DNA from: Hypoxylon rubiginosum
Lineage: Eukaryota > Ascomycota > Sordariomycetes > Xylariales > Hypoxylaceae
Length of the DNA: 64,000 nucleotides
Reading direction: 5' to 3'
NCBI GenBank assembly: GCA_902806565.1
Contig: CADCXA010000041.1
Location: forward strand, 310,001-374,000
The translations under genes were made by a program, and so were the position numbers. The notes beneath the pieces are model-generated. The model was not told where the DNA came from, made no database searches, and saw only the letters and a program-made list of their open reading frames with translations. Shown here in pieces: positions 33,567 to 45,088 of this stretch (within the stretch, counting starts at the first letter, position 1; each line of letters starts with the position of its first letter).

Positions 33567-35629
33567 TCAATCCTCCTCCATCTCGTCGTCGTCAGGCTTT
33601 TTCTTCCTCTTGACCTCCCTCTTCTTCGGGCGGAGCCACTCCTCCATCCCGAGCGGCCAGTAGACGCGGTTGTCCGGCCCGCCCATGCCGACCTCCGACT
33701 CGGGAACCACCGGCGGCGGCTTCGGCTCCTCGTCCGCGTCGTCGTCCATCTCGACCTCGGCGTCAGCAGCGGCGTCGGCTGCTTTCTTAGTTGTAATCTT
33801 GCGAGCCTTCTTCTTCTTCTTAGGCGGAGGAGCAGCAGCCGGCCTGTTGACGTCCTCGCGCTCGTACGGCACGACGTCGTTGAAGCGGTCCCAGCCGGGC
33901 AGCCGGAAGTTGCGCATGAGGTCGAACACGGCCTGCTCCTTGTCCTTGGCCTCGATCATGAGGTCCACGTCGTCCGGGCACGGCGGCAGCGTCGCGACGC
34001 GCGGCCGGTGTTTCCGGCGCTGCCGCGGGGTGACGGCCTCCGAGCACGGCTCGCTGTAGTGCATCTTCATCGTAATACCCTTCCGGTCCCACGTCGCCCG
34101 GATCCGTGGGTACAGCGCCATGATATCCTTAGTGCCCTCGCGGATTTGGGCCTTGTCGAACAGGATGTTGTGGTGGTGGAAGTCTAGCACGAGCGGGATA
34201 TCGAGCTCCTCGCATACCGGGAGCAGGTCGTGCACCGTCCACGACACGTCGTCGTTCTCCAGCACCAGCCGCGCCTTGACGCCCGGCGGGAGCTGCGCGT
34301 AGTTCTTCCGGAACCGGTCCAGCGTGGCCGCCTTGTCCCCGAACATGCCGCCCATGTGGAGGATCATGACGGCGTCCCTGTTGAGCTGCTCCGGGAGGCG
34401 TAGGAGTGTGAGCATCTCGTCGTGGTACTCCAGGTCGCGCATCGAGTTCCGTACCACCTCTTCTCGCGGCGAGCCAAGCTGGGTAAACTGTTTAATTGGT
34501 TAGTGATATAATCTTCTACCATTCCATAGGTTTAGAATACTTGGCCCGGATGAGTAGTAAGTCGGTGACCAAGCTCGGCCGCGACTCTCCCGGCCTCGGC
34601 GAGAACCTCGGAAGCGAACGGCGCGAGCTTGTAGCCGTATTCCTCGTGGCTCGCAAAGGGGAACATTTCCGAACTCAGACGCATGAACTTGATGCCGTAC
34701 TTGTCGTTCCAGCGAATCATCTTCACAATGTCACGTGCGTTGGCAAGGCCGAGGGCTTCGACGTATCTCTGTCCTCGGGCGACGTCGGCCGGCTGGCTCT
34801 TGTCCGGCCGGTTCTTGGTCGGGTGTTCTGGTTGAGACGGATCTTGCAGGGGATGGCGATGCTCTAAGATGGATGATATTCGGCAGGTTCTCGAACTGAA
34901 CACTGGCGGGTTCGAAAGGCGTAGGTAGGTATTTAGGCAAGCCTGCGTCGTGTTAGGGATCGCGTGCTGTATATTTGGAGGCCAGGGGGATGGATATACA
35001 TAACCCAATCTTCCTTTCCACGGTAAAGGTAGATATTCGCTGTTGATGGGAGGCGGCCTTGCCCCCTCTTGTTTCACGCAATTAGCGTCGGTGTCCCCCA
35101 TGGGAATATCTCCGCCTTCCTCCCTGTCGCCCGGCTCCCCATCCTCGTAGGCATCGTTGCCCCGGTCGGCATCGTTGTCCCCGTTCATCGCCAAATCCTT
35201 CTTTCTCTTGTTATGTAGGCTCCTATGCTCGAACCCCGACTGTATCGAGTCTGGGGTACGGTTGTTGGGCCTCGGTAGGTAAGCTTCATCTGGCTCCTCG
35301 AACTTTTCGGCAGCCAGCACTGAGCTGTTGTTCACTGCTAGTTTCTGTCGCTTAACGGCGTCGCGGAAGTTATGTTCCATCTTACGGAGGCCGGGGATGA
35401 CCCCAGCCAGGTTTTCTATCTGCCCCGGCATCTTCTTCCCGCTTCTTGATCGGATCGGTGCGGAGCGCGGACTTTCCTTGCGGGCCGGGATAGGATCAAC
35501 GTCGGTTTGCTTCTTCACGATGCGTCCCGATCTTCTCGGAGTGACATCGGGGCGCTCTAATTTGACCTGTTCCTCGGGTTGGATATCCGGCTGTGGAAAT
35601 GCGCCCGGCTTGTTCCTCTTGGAAACCAT
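33567..35629 (-). CDS. UVE1: UV-damage endonuclease (UvdE/Uve1)
   Basis: Exons 34541..35629 and 33567..34487, with a 53-nt intron (GTATTC...AAACAG), encode 669 residues from the Met at 35629. Uve1 nicks DNA immediately 5' of cyclobutane dimers, 6-4 photoproducts and other lesions, starting excision repair independent of NER. The TIM-barrel core is clear: YGIKFMRLSSEMFPFASHEE, then THPGQFTQLGSP across the splice, MILHMGG at about 404-410, VLENDD at 438-443 and VLDFHHHN near 463-470, which contain the metal-binding His, Glu and Asp residues. The N-terminal 200 residues are basic and low in order, with nuclear-signal-like KKQ/RSRSGKK. The C-terminal tail is Lys-rich and acidic. The same frame is open 106 codons further upstream; see the finding on a mitochondrial presequence. 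Confidence 0.93.
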
Positions 35630-36926
35630 TGTGGCAAATATATTCTGACTATATGTCCGGGAGCGTGAGAGTATATAATACGAAACCGGAGCAAAGAGGC
35701 CGTGGGTATACGTAGATCCAGCTGTGGAGCAGCGAATCGGGCATCGAAAGAGAATGGACATGCACAACAGAGGGTGGGTAAGAGGGTGCACACGAAGGCC
35801 TCGTGAATCTGGGTTGAATTTCGAATATGCACGATCAGGTATAGGGTAGTATGTAAGTCTAGCCAGGTACGTAGAGATCGAGGATCTACGAATGAGAAGA
35901 AAAGGGAGGACGGATAGGGATGAGATCATCACTTGTCGAAGAAGCAATTATGTAGCAACTAGCAACCCGCTCTACTGGGAAGCATATTTCAACTCACCTT
36001 TGGTGCTGAACCCTGCCTTCGCTTGTGACCCTAGGCTACCTAAGACATAGTAAAGATCCTCCAGAGTTACCTTAACCAGACCACTAGGCCAACACATGAC
36101 AGGGTGCGCGTCATGGAAGCCAGGCGCAAGGCGAGAGACACGATGCGGCTGGGAAGTTTTGCTCCAACTTGGAATGTGGAATGTATGTTGAGCTCTTGGT
36201 CTTCAGGCGTGCAACGTGTACAAGGTAGCAACAACCCCGGACCATTTCATGCTATTCCATTCCATGGTGCCGAATGACACAATGACTCTAGAGAGGCGTT
36301 CATAACGGGCCGGGAGTTTAGTTCCGATGTTGAACATCGACCTTTGCGTGAGGTCATCTACAAACGCAAAAAGGATCGATGAAATCATTTACCTAAGACA
36401 GATCGAGATGTAGAAATTCTGGGGTCGATCGGCAGACGAATTAACCCCTTTAAGCGTTATACTGCCAGGCGGTAAGGCGGATGGTTGCTTCAGCGGCTTT
36501 TTCTGCTTCTTTAGTGGTGACTATCAGGGTCACGTGAAATGCATCGTTAGGAACATTGAAGTAATGTATTTTCTCTCGTGATAAACTGCGCAAGTGCATG
36601 TACACTCACAACCCATCCTTGCGATAGCTGCAATAAAATCGCATCGGGGTATATCGTGTTAGAATTCAACGCGTCGAAACATTATCATATTCTCCCCGTG
36701 GGAGAAGTTGAACCAAAGTACTAATACAGCGAGAGCCTGGCAACTGAGAAGCTATCGTGGCCTAGGTCTAAGCTAGACGCGTTGATTCAAAGCCATGTTC
36801 ATCCGACCAATTCCCCATCCTCGTTAGGGCTTAGTCATTCATCGTCTCATATCGACGTGTTCGTTGATTAGGTATTATATGAAGTTCGGGTTTGTTACAT
36901 ATCGTGTGCTCTATGAGCTCGTTGAT
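35630..36926. other. UVE1 upstream region
   Basis: The first 318 bases continue the UVE1 frame without a stop (in-frame Met at 35761 and 35947) and may be leader or alternative N-terminus. Beyond 35950 no gene is seen. Confidence 0.55.
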
Positions 36927-37664
36927 CTACCAGAACCCGACGGCGGGAAGTAGTGAGGGTATTCGGTAGTCCTCATGCCGCTGCGTTTCCTGTATCGCTC
37001 GGCGATATGACGTGCGGCATACTGGACAGCTGTACTTCTTTCGAAGATACCATGTCGCTAGGCATCGGGCGTGGAAGATGTGACTGCATCGTTTCAACAT
37101 CAGGGCTTCGTCGTCGATGGGTTGCATGGGGTGGTCTTTCTCCTCCTGTGTCGTGATGTTGGTGGTAGTTGTAGTTATCATTGGCGCACCTTGGCCGGAC
37201 TCGAGGTCTCCCTTGTTGGTGGCTGCTGAAGTCGATGTTTGAGCTTCCTGGGGATAGAGATGCCCGAGACAGATGGGACTAGTCGCAATGTTAGCAACAT
37301 AACAAGATACCAAACTAGGCTTCAGGGAGGCTCTTACCATTCGGCGTCCTCTGATTCGGTCAGTGGGTTGCGATTGGGTCTCTTCTCAGTTACGCTTTCC
37401 AACCTCGTCAGCGCCAGCTGGATCGATCGAGGCAAGTTGGCCTTTGGCGTTTTCTTCCTCCACCTGGGTAGTCGGCAGCACAAGTAAACACCAAGCCATC
37501 TCGCGACCCTGTAGAGAGTCACGGTTAGTGACCTGGGGTTGTATTCTACAAGAGTAAGGATAAGGTATGTAGGTCGGAAATATAACTTACAGCACCATTA
37601 CCAAGAGTATCCCCACAAAGCCGGCGACGGCTATGAGAGCGCCTTGACAGGCGGAGGATACCAT
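36927..37664 (-). CDS. Membrane-anchored RING-H2 protein, probable E3 ubiquitin ligase
   Basis: Exons 37591..37664, 37338..37508 and 36927..37278 (introns of 82 and 59 nt) encode 198 residues. Residues about 6-26 form a single membrane helix (GALIAVAGFVGILLVMVLVA). A basic juxtamembrane stretch follows (RLPRWRKKTPK). The RING-H2 finger starts across the second splice: CPIC near 82-85, then CSHIFHARC and CPVC, which fit the C3H2C3 ligand order. A Thr-rich loop lengthens the space between the first and second pairs. Family members transfer ubiquitin on endomembranes; substrate unknown. The splice that creates CPIC confirms the middle exon. It is short for a full ligase, and no PA domain is visible. 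Confidence 0.85.
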
Positions 37665-38658
37665 GGTGCCGAAATGTTGGGCGGGAGACGAGTCAATACG
37701 GTCTGCGTGGTACAAGAGGCGTTACTGGGGACGTTGACATCTGCCCACTGAGAGGCGGGGTAAAGAATTCCACTGGAGTGTCGCCGAGTACAAAAGCGCC
37801 CAAGTCGAGATCAATTTATAAGGTTTCGGCAAATTGAAACTATCAAGGGACACACCCAGTCACCATCCGTTTTCTCCACCAAGACTTATGGCGTGGGTGT
37901 CGAGACACGGTTTGATCCACATCTGTCATCAACACACCGTGTCTTGTTGTTCCTATTGTCAGGTTGTGAATAGGGCCAGCTTCAGCCCCGCTTCCCCCTC
38001 CCTTGCTGTTGTAGCAACGCGACTCGGTTCAACTGGACGCGTGCCAGACGGGATCGTGTAGGTCTTGGGACATTCAAAGGACCAAATCACTATTGGTGAA
38101 AAATAAAAATAAAATAAGAGTTACGTGTTAAGACAGATACAATAGGGTCAGGTAAAGGTTCAACAAAAGAACTTCAAAGGAAGGAGGCTAAGAAATAGGT
38201 AGAGAGCAACACAAGCAGAATTATCTCGACGTGTCTCTTGCGTGCTGCATTTTGGAAATTGGGTTGCCGTGAGGTCTAAATTTAACATCTAGTTAGGTTC
38301 GTCTATGATCCAGTCAGCGCCATCTCATCCTAACCTATCACCTATCCTATACACCCCAGTCCCTGCGCAGGTCTTTGTTGCATCCCTACCCAACAGTCAG
38401 CAACGTGATAGGTCAATCGGAAAATAACACATGAGATCAACGTGTGGATGCCAAACCCGCAACCTGTCAAGAGTACTGATTTGGGGGTGCTTTCTCGTCG
38501 GCACCTAATCCAATCCCCTGACCCTCCCCAACTACCGGTTTCTGGGGTTGACACACGTGGCTGGGTGCCATCGGAAGAGAACAGTGGGAGGGCGGCATTC
38601 CGACTTACATTATCTAGACCGGCCCTCATGCTATGCGACCCATCTACAGTCCTCGCTC
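37665..38658. other. Intergenic, no gene seen
   Basis: About 1 kb between two minus-strand genes. Short frames on both strands have no motifs. Confidence 0.6.
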
Positions 38659-40328
38659 TCACCTAGTCCTTTGCCTTTTCGCATACGGCTCGCTCTCCTG
38701 ACCCGCTTTCGACTGCACCTTTAGGAGCTTCTCTTGCGCAAAGTCAATGGCCTCCTGCAGCAGCACCTTCTCGCCCCATCGCACCACCGCAGCCTTCTGC
38801 TGTCGGCCCGAAACCTTATTCCCGGACAACAGATCAAGGTCGTACGCCTGGCTCGTGGGGTACTGGCCTAGTCTGAGCTCGAGAGCGCGGTGTACGGCTA
38901 GCAGCGTGATCTCGTCCCGCATCGCCTTATCGGGGATTGTGGCGGGGCTGATCTTCCTGACGGCCTTCAGTAATGTATGGATTTGCTCTATAAGATCCGA
39001 GGGAAGCTCCTTGAAAGTTGCTTCTGCGTGGATTTCGCCGTGGGAATCCGGCTCTCCCGAGTCTCGTTCGATGACAAATGCGTCCTCGATCTCTTCTAGA
39101 TCCAGCTCGTTGACCTACGCCCAGTGAGTATCGTGACGACGGGAGAACATATTGAAGCAATCACGAGGTTTAAGGGTCTATTACATACCGCTTTACCCCA
39201 CGTCTCTTCATTCAGAATGAGCGCCTCTTTCAGGACCGATACTATTAAGTCCCAGGATATTTCTGTGACATCGTGGCGAGCATGGCGGTCGGTCACATAT
39301 CCGTAACGCCTCAATAACTCGCCATTGCCAAGCGGTCCATAGTAATTGAGTACCCCATCACCAGCTCGAATTGGCCGTAACGTCGTGACAGTCAAGCTGT
39401 CTTCGCCATGATTCACATGGGCCTGTTAATTGTTAGTCATGGGTTAGGTAGGCTGTAATATGAGATTCGTCACGGTGACAGTATCGATGGAGGATGCTCA
39501 CGTTAAACTCGGCGTCAGCATTTAGAATGTCAGCCATGGGCACCATACCCATCATAAGTATACCTTCCTTATCTACCACCCACTCGTCGCCATTCTCCGG
39601 ATCGGCCTCTTCATCGTCGTTCTCCAGGTCGAAAGCGTACGCCATGATGGTGCTACCCATGCGATGCGCGAGAGTCATTAGTTGATCTTCGCTCAGCCTC
39701 TCGGATCCTTCGGGATAGAAGACGTGGGCGTGCTCCTCAACCACAGGTAAGACTTTGGCACGAAACATGCCATCGGCCTCATCTTTTCCGATCTTGGGGA
39801 CAATGGAGCTGGCCTGCAGCTCGACCAATTCATGGTCCGACCACCACATCAAGGTCTCAAATTGGCTGGGGAGCACGTCCAAGTAGGGTCTCCAACGAGA
39901 GTTATCACCCTGGAGGTACTCGTAAATCATGATGAGGATGAGCGAGGCCCAGTTATCGGGAGGACCACTGGTTTCGCTTCCATCCTCGTCTGCCTCGTTG
40001 TCGGCATCCTCCAAGCCCGTAGTCTCGAAGACCTGGGGTATGCGCCTAGGGAGATCAGAGGTCTGAGTGCTGATGATTGCTGTCCTCGGAATGGTGAAAA
40101 GTACCGTGTCCTCAGGGATGTCCGCAGTCGCAACTAGAAAGTCCGTTGGGTCAGCGACGTTGGGACGTTTAGATGCGTTTGGACTGCGCGGGCCGTACCG
40201 ATGCCTCTTCCGGCTCCCTTCCCGCGGAGATCTTGGATCGCGATGTTGGGGTGAAAAGTCGCGCCGGGCCACGTCTTGAACCATTCCAGGAACGAGGCGG
40301 ACTTGGAGGCAAATGCCGGGTCGGACAT
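38659..40328 (-). CDS. SET-domain lysine methyltransferase, RKM4/SETD6-like
   Basis: Exons 40199..40328, 39502..40133, 39189..39422 and 38659..39114 (introns of 65, 79 and 74 nt) encode 483 residues. It opens SDPAFASKSASFLEWFKTWP and has the SET core: GRGI-VATADIPEDTVLFTIP at the first splice, a long post-SET-I insert, then PMADILNADAEFNAHVNHGE across the second splice (the NH motif that binds S-adenosylmethionine) and VLNYYGPLGNGELLRRYGYV (the catalytic Tyr region). The C-terminal 190 residues match the Rubisco-LSMT substrate-binding helical domain. Yeast Rkm4 monomethylates ribosomal protein Rpl42; the same substrate is plausible but not proven here. It acts in cytosol or nucleus. The acidic loop NEADEDGSETSG is species-variable. 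Confidence 0.88.
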
Positions 40329-41156
40329 TGCAATTGAGATATTTTCGGTTAGTCTCGATCAGATGGGATAAACCGGGACTGGTGCTCCAACGAGATGTTT
40401 GATGTTTCGCTGGTGCTGAGTTAAGCTTGATGATAATTCTCATCAGCTTCGGACATTGTTCGGAAACCCGAGCTTACCACCCCGTTAGTGTAATTAGTCA
40501 CACTATCATATATGAGACTCTTATATATTAGGTATAGATGCAATATCCCTCTTGCTAGGCTTTACAACGATAATTGATAATATCAGCCCCACGCACATTT
40601 AGTCCCCGGTCCAATTCTCTATCTCAACGTAAGCTTACCTTGTTAATTCCTTCCCCTGTGAGTTATATCATCTTTGATCGGGTAATGCGAAATATCGCAT
40701 TAGTCAGGTCTATGTTCTATCACTCAATCTCGATGTCATGCCTTCATCGCATCCGATGCTATTGATGGTCACAGTATCATCTCTCGGCTACTGAGGGAAG
40801 GTAAACTGCGTGCATCCATACATCGGGATGAAGAGAATGTTATGATGCGGTGGCTTTGCGGCAACGTTCGCTCTGCAAAGCTTGGTATTCGCCTACACTT
40901 CCTAACCAAGTATCAGGTACTTGGTCCACTATCCGAAGTACGTATATCATCTTGCTACCCATACCTTGTAGTCACGATGCTCTTCTATGAGATCAGAAGT
41001 CCGGATAGTTCACCCTGGTGATCATTTGGTTGTGACATTAGCGCCGTTAGAGAAGCTGTGGTTGAATGACCCCTATCCTTAGAACTAGCATTGATACTCG
41101 CTTATGATCAATCAATGAAGGCGTGGACTAACCAGGTACATGGTAGGAGTTGGCTT
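40329..41156. other. Intergenic region
   Basis: Promoter side of the SET gene; no gene seen. It marks the change from housekeeping genes to the accessory part of the window. Confidence 0.55.
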
Positions 41157-41232
41157 TCATTCATGAAGAAACCATTCATCTTGGAGAAGCTCCTTCGCAG
41201 TTGGTGTAACCATACGGAACAGTGTTGTGTTC
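41157..41232 (-). pseudogene. Relic of a protein-kinase C-terminus
   Basis: The minus frame ends RMVTPTAKELLQDEWFLHE and a stop. That is the subdomain XI ending of SRPK/CMGC-like kinases (family pattern RxTAKELLxDxWL). Nothing upstream on this strand looks like a kinase, and the plus strand is occupied by the Gfd2-like frame, so this is at most a fragment. It may be chance, since it is only about 19 residues. Confidence 0.4.
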
Positions 41233-42120
41233 GATGGCGGGATTAAGTGCGTGAGATACAGTACTGACGTGAGAGTTTCCTCGCTGGAAATATCTTCATA
41301 CATGGTCGAGAAAGGGTCAAAATACTCTCCCTTTGCTTTAAAACTCGGCAACATGATCACCCACAAACAGCACCAGCGCGAACCGACTTCTAAAGAGCTC
41401 TTCAAAAATAGAACTATGACTATACAAGGCTTACAAAATGCCCCCCGGGACTCAGCCTTCATCGCGGTCAATACAGAGCACGTTGCCATAACAAGCGAAA
41501 AGGACCACATCCTACATCAAGTCGGCCTCGCATATTTCCAGACTCCGAGGCAACAAGGTTCTACATCACTCAGCACAAGTCAGCCGTGTCTTCAAGATTT
41601 TTACGTTAAGAACCAAATCCAGGCTTTAACTCTCAATATAAATATAAGCATGCCAGCTCGCCGCTCACATCGCTTTGGCCAAGAACAACAAGTTGGTATT
41701 GGAAACTTAGAGGCAGCTATAATTGATTTCATTAAAAGCTGCAATAATAAGGCGCACCTATTGCTAATCGGGTTCGAGATGGCAGCTGAGTGGGCGTACC
41801 TACCCAGATTTTCCCCTCAGGCTATATCCTTCTTTTTAGCTTGGGTAGATCTTCGTGATATCGCCAAAGATATAACATCGTCGGTGAGGGTCATCCCCGG
41901 GCTGACATCTTTACTCCAGATCTTTGGATATCACTGGAAAGACATTCAGCCTGGCAAGAAGAATCTCCATGGTTGCATGACTGATAATGACGGAGACGAT
42001 GCTGTAGCGACTTGCGCTTTAGCGAATGCTCTCCTCTTCTCGGAAAACCACGAGAAGCTGAGGTTCCGACAAGAATGTGGTCAAATTGCTCACATCTTCA
42101 CCAGAAAGAAAGGTTCCTAG
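41227..42120 (+). CDS. Gfd2/YDR514C-like RNase H-fold protein
   Basis: Single exon, up to 297 residues. The fold resembles fungal Gfd2/YDR514C C-terminal domains (DEDDh exonuclease superfamily): AFIAVNTEHVAI with HILHQVGLAYF in place of the first strand pair, LLLIGFEMAAEWAYL for the second motif, AWVDLRDIAKDI, then LTSLLQIFGYHWKDI and NDGDDAVATCALANALL for the last helix. The acidic residues are partly changed (NTE instead of DxE), so catalysis may be weak or lost. The true start is uncertain: Met at 41416 just before the domain is as likely as 41227, because the first 60 codons are antisense to the kinase relic. No introns are seen. Role unknown; relatives are sometimes linked to RNA metabolism. 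Confidence 0.6.
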   Translation: MFDGGIKCVRYSTDVRVSSLEISSYMVEKGSKYSPFALKLGNMITHKQHQREPTSKELFKNRTMTIQGLQNAPRDSAFIAVNTEHVAITSEKDHILHQVGLAYFQTPRQQGSTSLSTSQPCLQDFYVKNQIQALTLNINISMPARRSHRFGQEQQVGIGNLEAAIIDFIKSCNNKAHLLLIGFEMAAEWAYLPRFSPQAISFFLAWVDLRDIAKDITSSVRVIPGLTSLLQIFGYHWKDIQPGKKNLHGCMTDNDGDDAVATCALANALLFSENHEKLRFRQECGQIAHIFTRKKGS

Positions 42121-42920
42121 GTCCCTGGTATACGGGATTCTTTCACTGCAACAATCCGTGCCCAAGGACCACTTCCCTCCACGATTAATTCAGGGATGAA
42201 ACTGGCCCGCGAATTCTTCGACTTTTCACCCGTCTGCCAGAATAATGTCTACTGAGATAGCTTATCTTATATTCATTAGTCAAGACTGGATGAACCAATT
42301 CGTCACTGTCACCTACGGACAGACACCACTGACAGGCGAAATTCTATCGGATCGAGAGTATTCCCAGGGAAATGGAGCAACCGAGGGTAAGGATAGTGAA
42401 CGGAGAGAAAAACAAGAGCTTAAATACGTGGGAAGGTATATATTTATGTATTTATATTGACTTTGGGGCGGCGAACGCTATTCGTTGAACTAATTCAAAA
42501 GGAAGAAAGGGGGCTGGTTCCCTTAGTGACAGGATAGGAGGTGGAATCATCGTTGGAAACGAGCATCTTGTTTATCGAATGCATCACTAAAGAGGCTCAA
42601 AACCGGGGTCTGGGAAGGGGGCTTCTTGCAAAGGGGCCGTCTAGGACCGATACGAACACGAACACGAGCACGAGCACAATGGTGCGCGATGTGGGTGTGA
42701 TGGTGGTGTCTCTCTAGCAGGCAATGCTGTGTAACCCGACTATGATTGCGGCCACATGTCTGTTGGTTTGTTGCTCCCTCTTGCGGCCCGCGACCAACGG
42801 CTTGCTAACTCTCTTTGTAGTTCGCCCCTAGGCACACATCAGGCCTCTCGACTGCGCTTGAAATTCTTGGGGAGTCGATTGTTGGTTGACTACCTACTTA
42901 AGCTCCAAGCTCTTTACAAG
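42121..42920. other. Intergenic, P450 promoter side
   Basis: No supported gene; a 71-codon frame at 42245 has no motif. An ACGAGCACGA microrepeat lies near 42655-42680. Confidence 0.5.
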
Positions 42921-44579
42921 ATGTCCGTCCCACCCATCATGTCATCTCCTATTGGCAATTTTACTACGCCTCTCCTCATCCTCACCAGCGCCGTCATCGC
43001 CATCGTGACTTATCTCATTGCCCGCAACATGTTTGGCAATAACTTACAGGAGCCACCGCCGGCGCCGTCGTCAATTCCACTAATTGGCCACGCCGTCGGC
43101 CTGTCCCGTAGCTCATTCAATTACTATACCGAGCTGAGGTACGTGACCTCTCTTTCGCTTTCAGCACTACCTAGTAATTGACAGCCTTGCGAAATCAGCA
43201 AACAGGTCGACGCGCCCATCTTCACCGTCTCGCTCCCTGGACAAAAAATGTATATCGTGACCAAGCCCGAACTAATCCAGCAGGCTCAAAAACAGCACCG
43301 CACTCTTGCCTTTCCCCCTATCGCAGCCAAATTCGCGACGACTGTTGTCGGCCTCAGCAAAGAGGGGCAGGCTGTGCTCGCACGCAACGTAAACGGCGAC
43401 CACGGCGACCACGGCTTGTCAATGGAGACGTACGCTGCCATGCGTGCGGCCCTACAGCCGGGCCCTGCCCTTGACAACATGAATCGTGCCATGCTTGCTG
43501 AAATTAACAAATCGCTGAACGAGCTGGCACCGGTGGATAATAAGCAACAGTTTAGCATGTTTGCGTGGCTGCGGGACAGCCTGACCCTGGCCACGACGCG
43601 AGCAATTTATGGCCCGCAAAACCCGTTCGACGACAGGGAGATCCGCGACGCCTTCTGGGAGTTCGAGGCTGGGCTGATGCAAATCATCGTCGGGTTTGTT
43701 CCCTCCATCACGGCTCGCAAGCCTGTTGCGGCGCGTGCCAAGGTCGTTCGTGCGTTCGAAGAGTATTATAACGCGGGCGGCATAGACGAAGCCTCCGCGT
43801 ATGCGCGGAACCGCCACGAGGTCGAGGTGAACAATAAGTTCCCTGCCGAGGACATGGCGCGGTCGTCGGTCGGCGGCACCATCGCGCTACTCGTCAATAC
43901 AGTCCCGGCCGTGTTCTGGGTCCTGCTACACCTACATGCGTACCCGGGCTTATTAGAGCAAATCAGGGACGAGGTCGACGCCTGCACGCACACAGATGGC
44001 ATGACCAAGACCATCGACATGGCTTCCCTTAAGGAACAATGCCCCCTTCTATTATCCGCCTACCAAGAGGTACTCCGCTATCGCGCCATGGGCGCTTCAG
44101 TGCGCGAGGTCATGGAGGATACGCAGCTGGGAGGTTTCCTCCTCAAAAAGGGGGCCATGCTGCAGATGCCGTCGCGCGTGATCCACACCGACGAGTCGCT
44201 ATGGGGCTCCACGGAATACAACCCGCGGCGGTTCTTGGAGAGCGAGAAGAAGAAGGGCCGCCCGCGCGACGTGTGCTTCCGCGCCTTCGGCGGAGGCAAA
44301 ACACTATGTCCCGGGAGGCACTTTGCGACCAACGAGATTCTCGCCGTGGTCGCGCTCTGGATCGCGCGGTTTGATACGCGCCCCGTTAGCGGGGAGTGGA
44401 CCATGCCGACTACGGCGAAGACAAACGTTGCCGCGGCCGTCATGGGTCCGGACGAGGACGTGCAAGTCGAAATTGCGACACGGAAGGGAATGGACAGCGT
44501 CCAGTGGGCTGTCAAGCTGGAAGCGTCAGATAAGACGTTTGCGATCGTGACGGAGGATGTCGTTGGGGAGCAGGAATAA
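42921..44579 (+). CDS. Cytochrome P450, CYP7/CYP8-like clan
   Basis: Exons 42921..43138 and 43199..44579, with a 60-nt intron (GTACGT...AAATCAG), encode 532 residues. An N-terminal membrane anchor at about 13-35 (TPLLILTSAVIAIVTYLIA) is followed by a proline hinge (PPPAPSSIPLIGHAVG). The K-helix ExxR is EVLR at 363-366 and the haem loop is FRAFGGGKTLCPGRHFA with ligand Cys443. The I helix reads GGTIALLVNTVPAVFW: Asn replaces the acidic residue of the usual (A/G)GxxT motif, as in the CYP8A/CYP7-type clan of isomerases and sterol hydroxylases. It is an ER haem-thiolate oxygenase or isomerase. No secondary-metabolite backbone gene is next to it, so the substrate is open. The Met at 42756 is in frame but gives an unlikely leader. 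Confidence 0.9.
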
Positions 44580-45088
44580 CTCAGGAGGGTGGAATAGACT
44601 TGAAATTTAAGGCTTCTCCAAACCCGTAATGGACTTGAATAAGGGGCCAATAATCTATAATGGATGCATAGGATCTTTGCCTGCTCGTGAAGGTACACTC
44701 TTGCACGCGCCATAAATGAACGAAGAAAGAAAGTCTTATGCCGCGTGAGTATTATGATATTATCAGAACAGGGTTCGATATATCCAGCCCCTGACCATGC
44801 CACTAGCACCTGGTAGAATATTGCTTTAAACCTGCCTCTGAAGGCGGAACCCAGCGCTGTCCGCCCGCCCTATGCCGAGGAAGAGAAATCTTTGACGAGA
44901 CCCGTAACACTTATTATACAGTTTAGAATCAAATCCTGTCCCAAATTTCGCTATACCCATTCCACCAAGCGCGACGGTGTCCATTGATCGAGAAATTGAG
45001 ATCGCGACGACGTCTGTTCTCAAGATCTTCGACAAAAGGATGCATCCAGGATATGTAGATCACAGAGGTGATTTAATTAAGCTCACCT
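44580..45088. other. Intergenic region
   Basis: Convergent region between the P450 and the F-box-like frame; nothing seen. Confidence 0.6.

Noticed and set aside
42245..42460. 71-codon plus frame upstream of the P450
   Set aside because: No motif, no splice partners, low complexity end.
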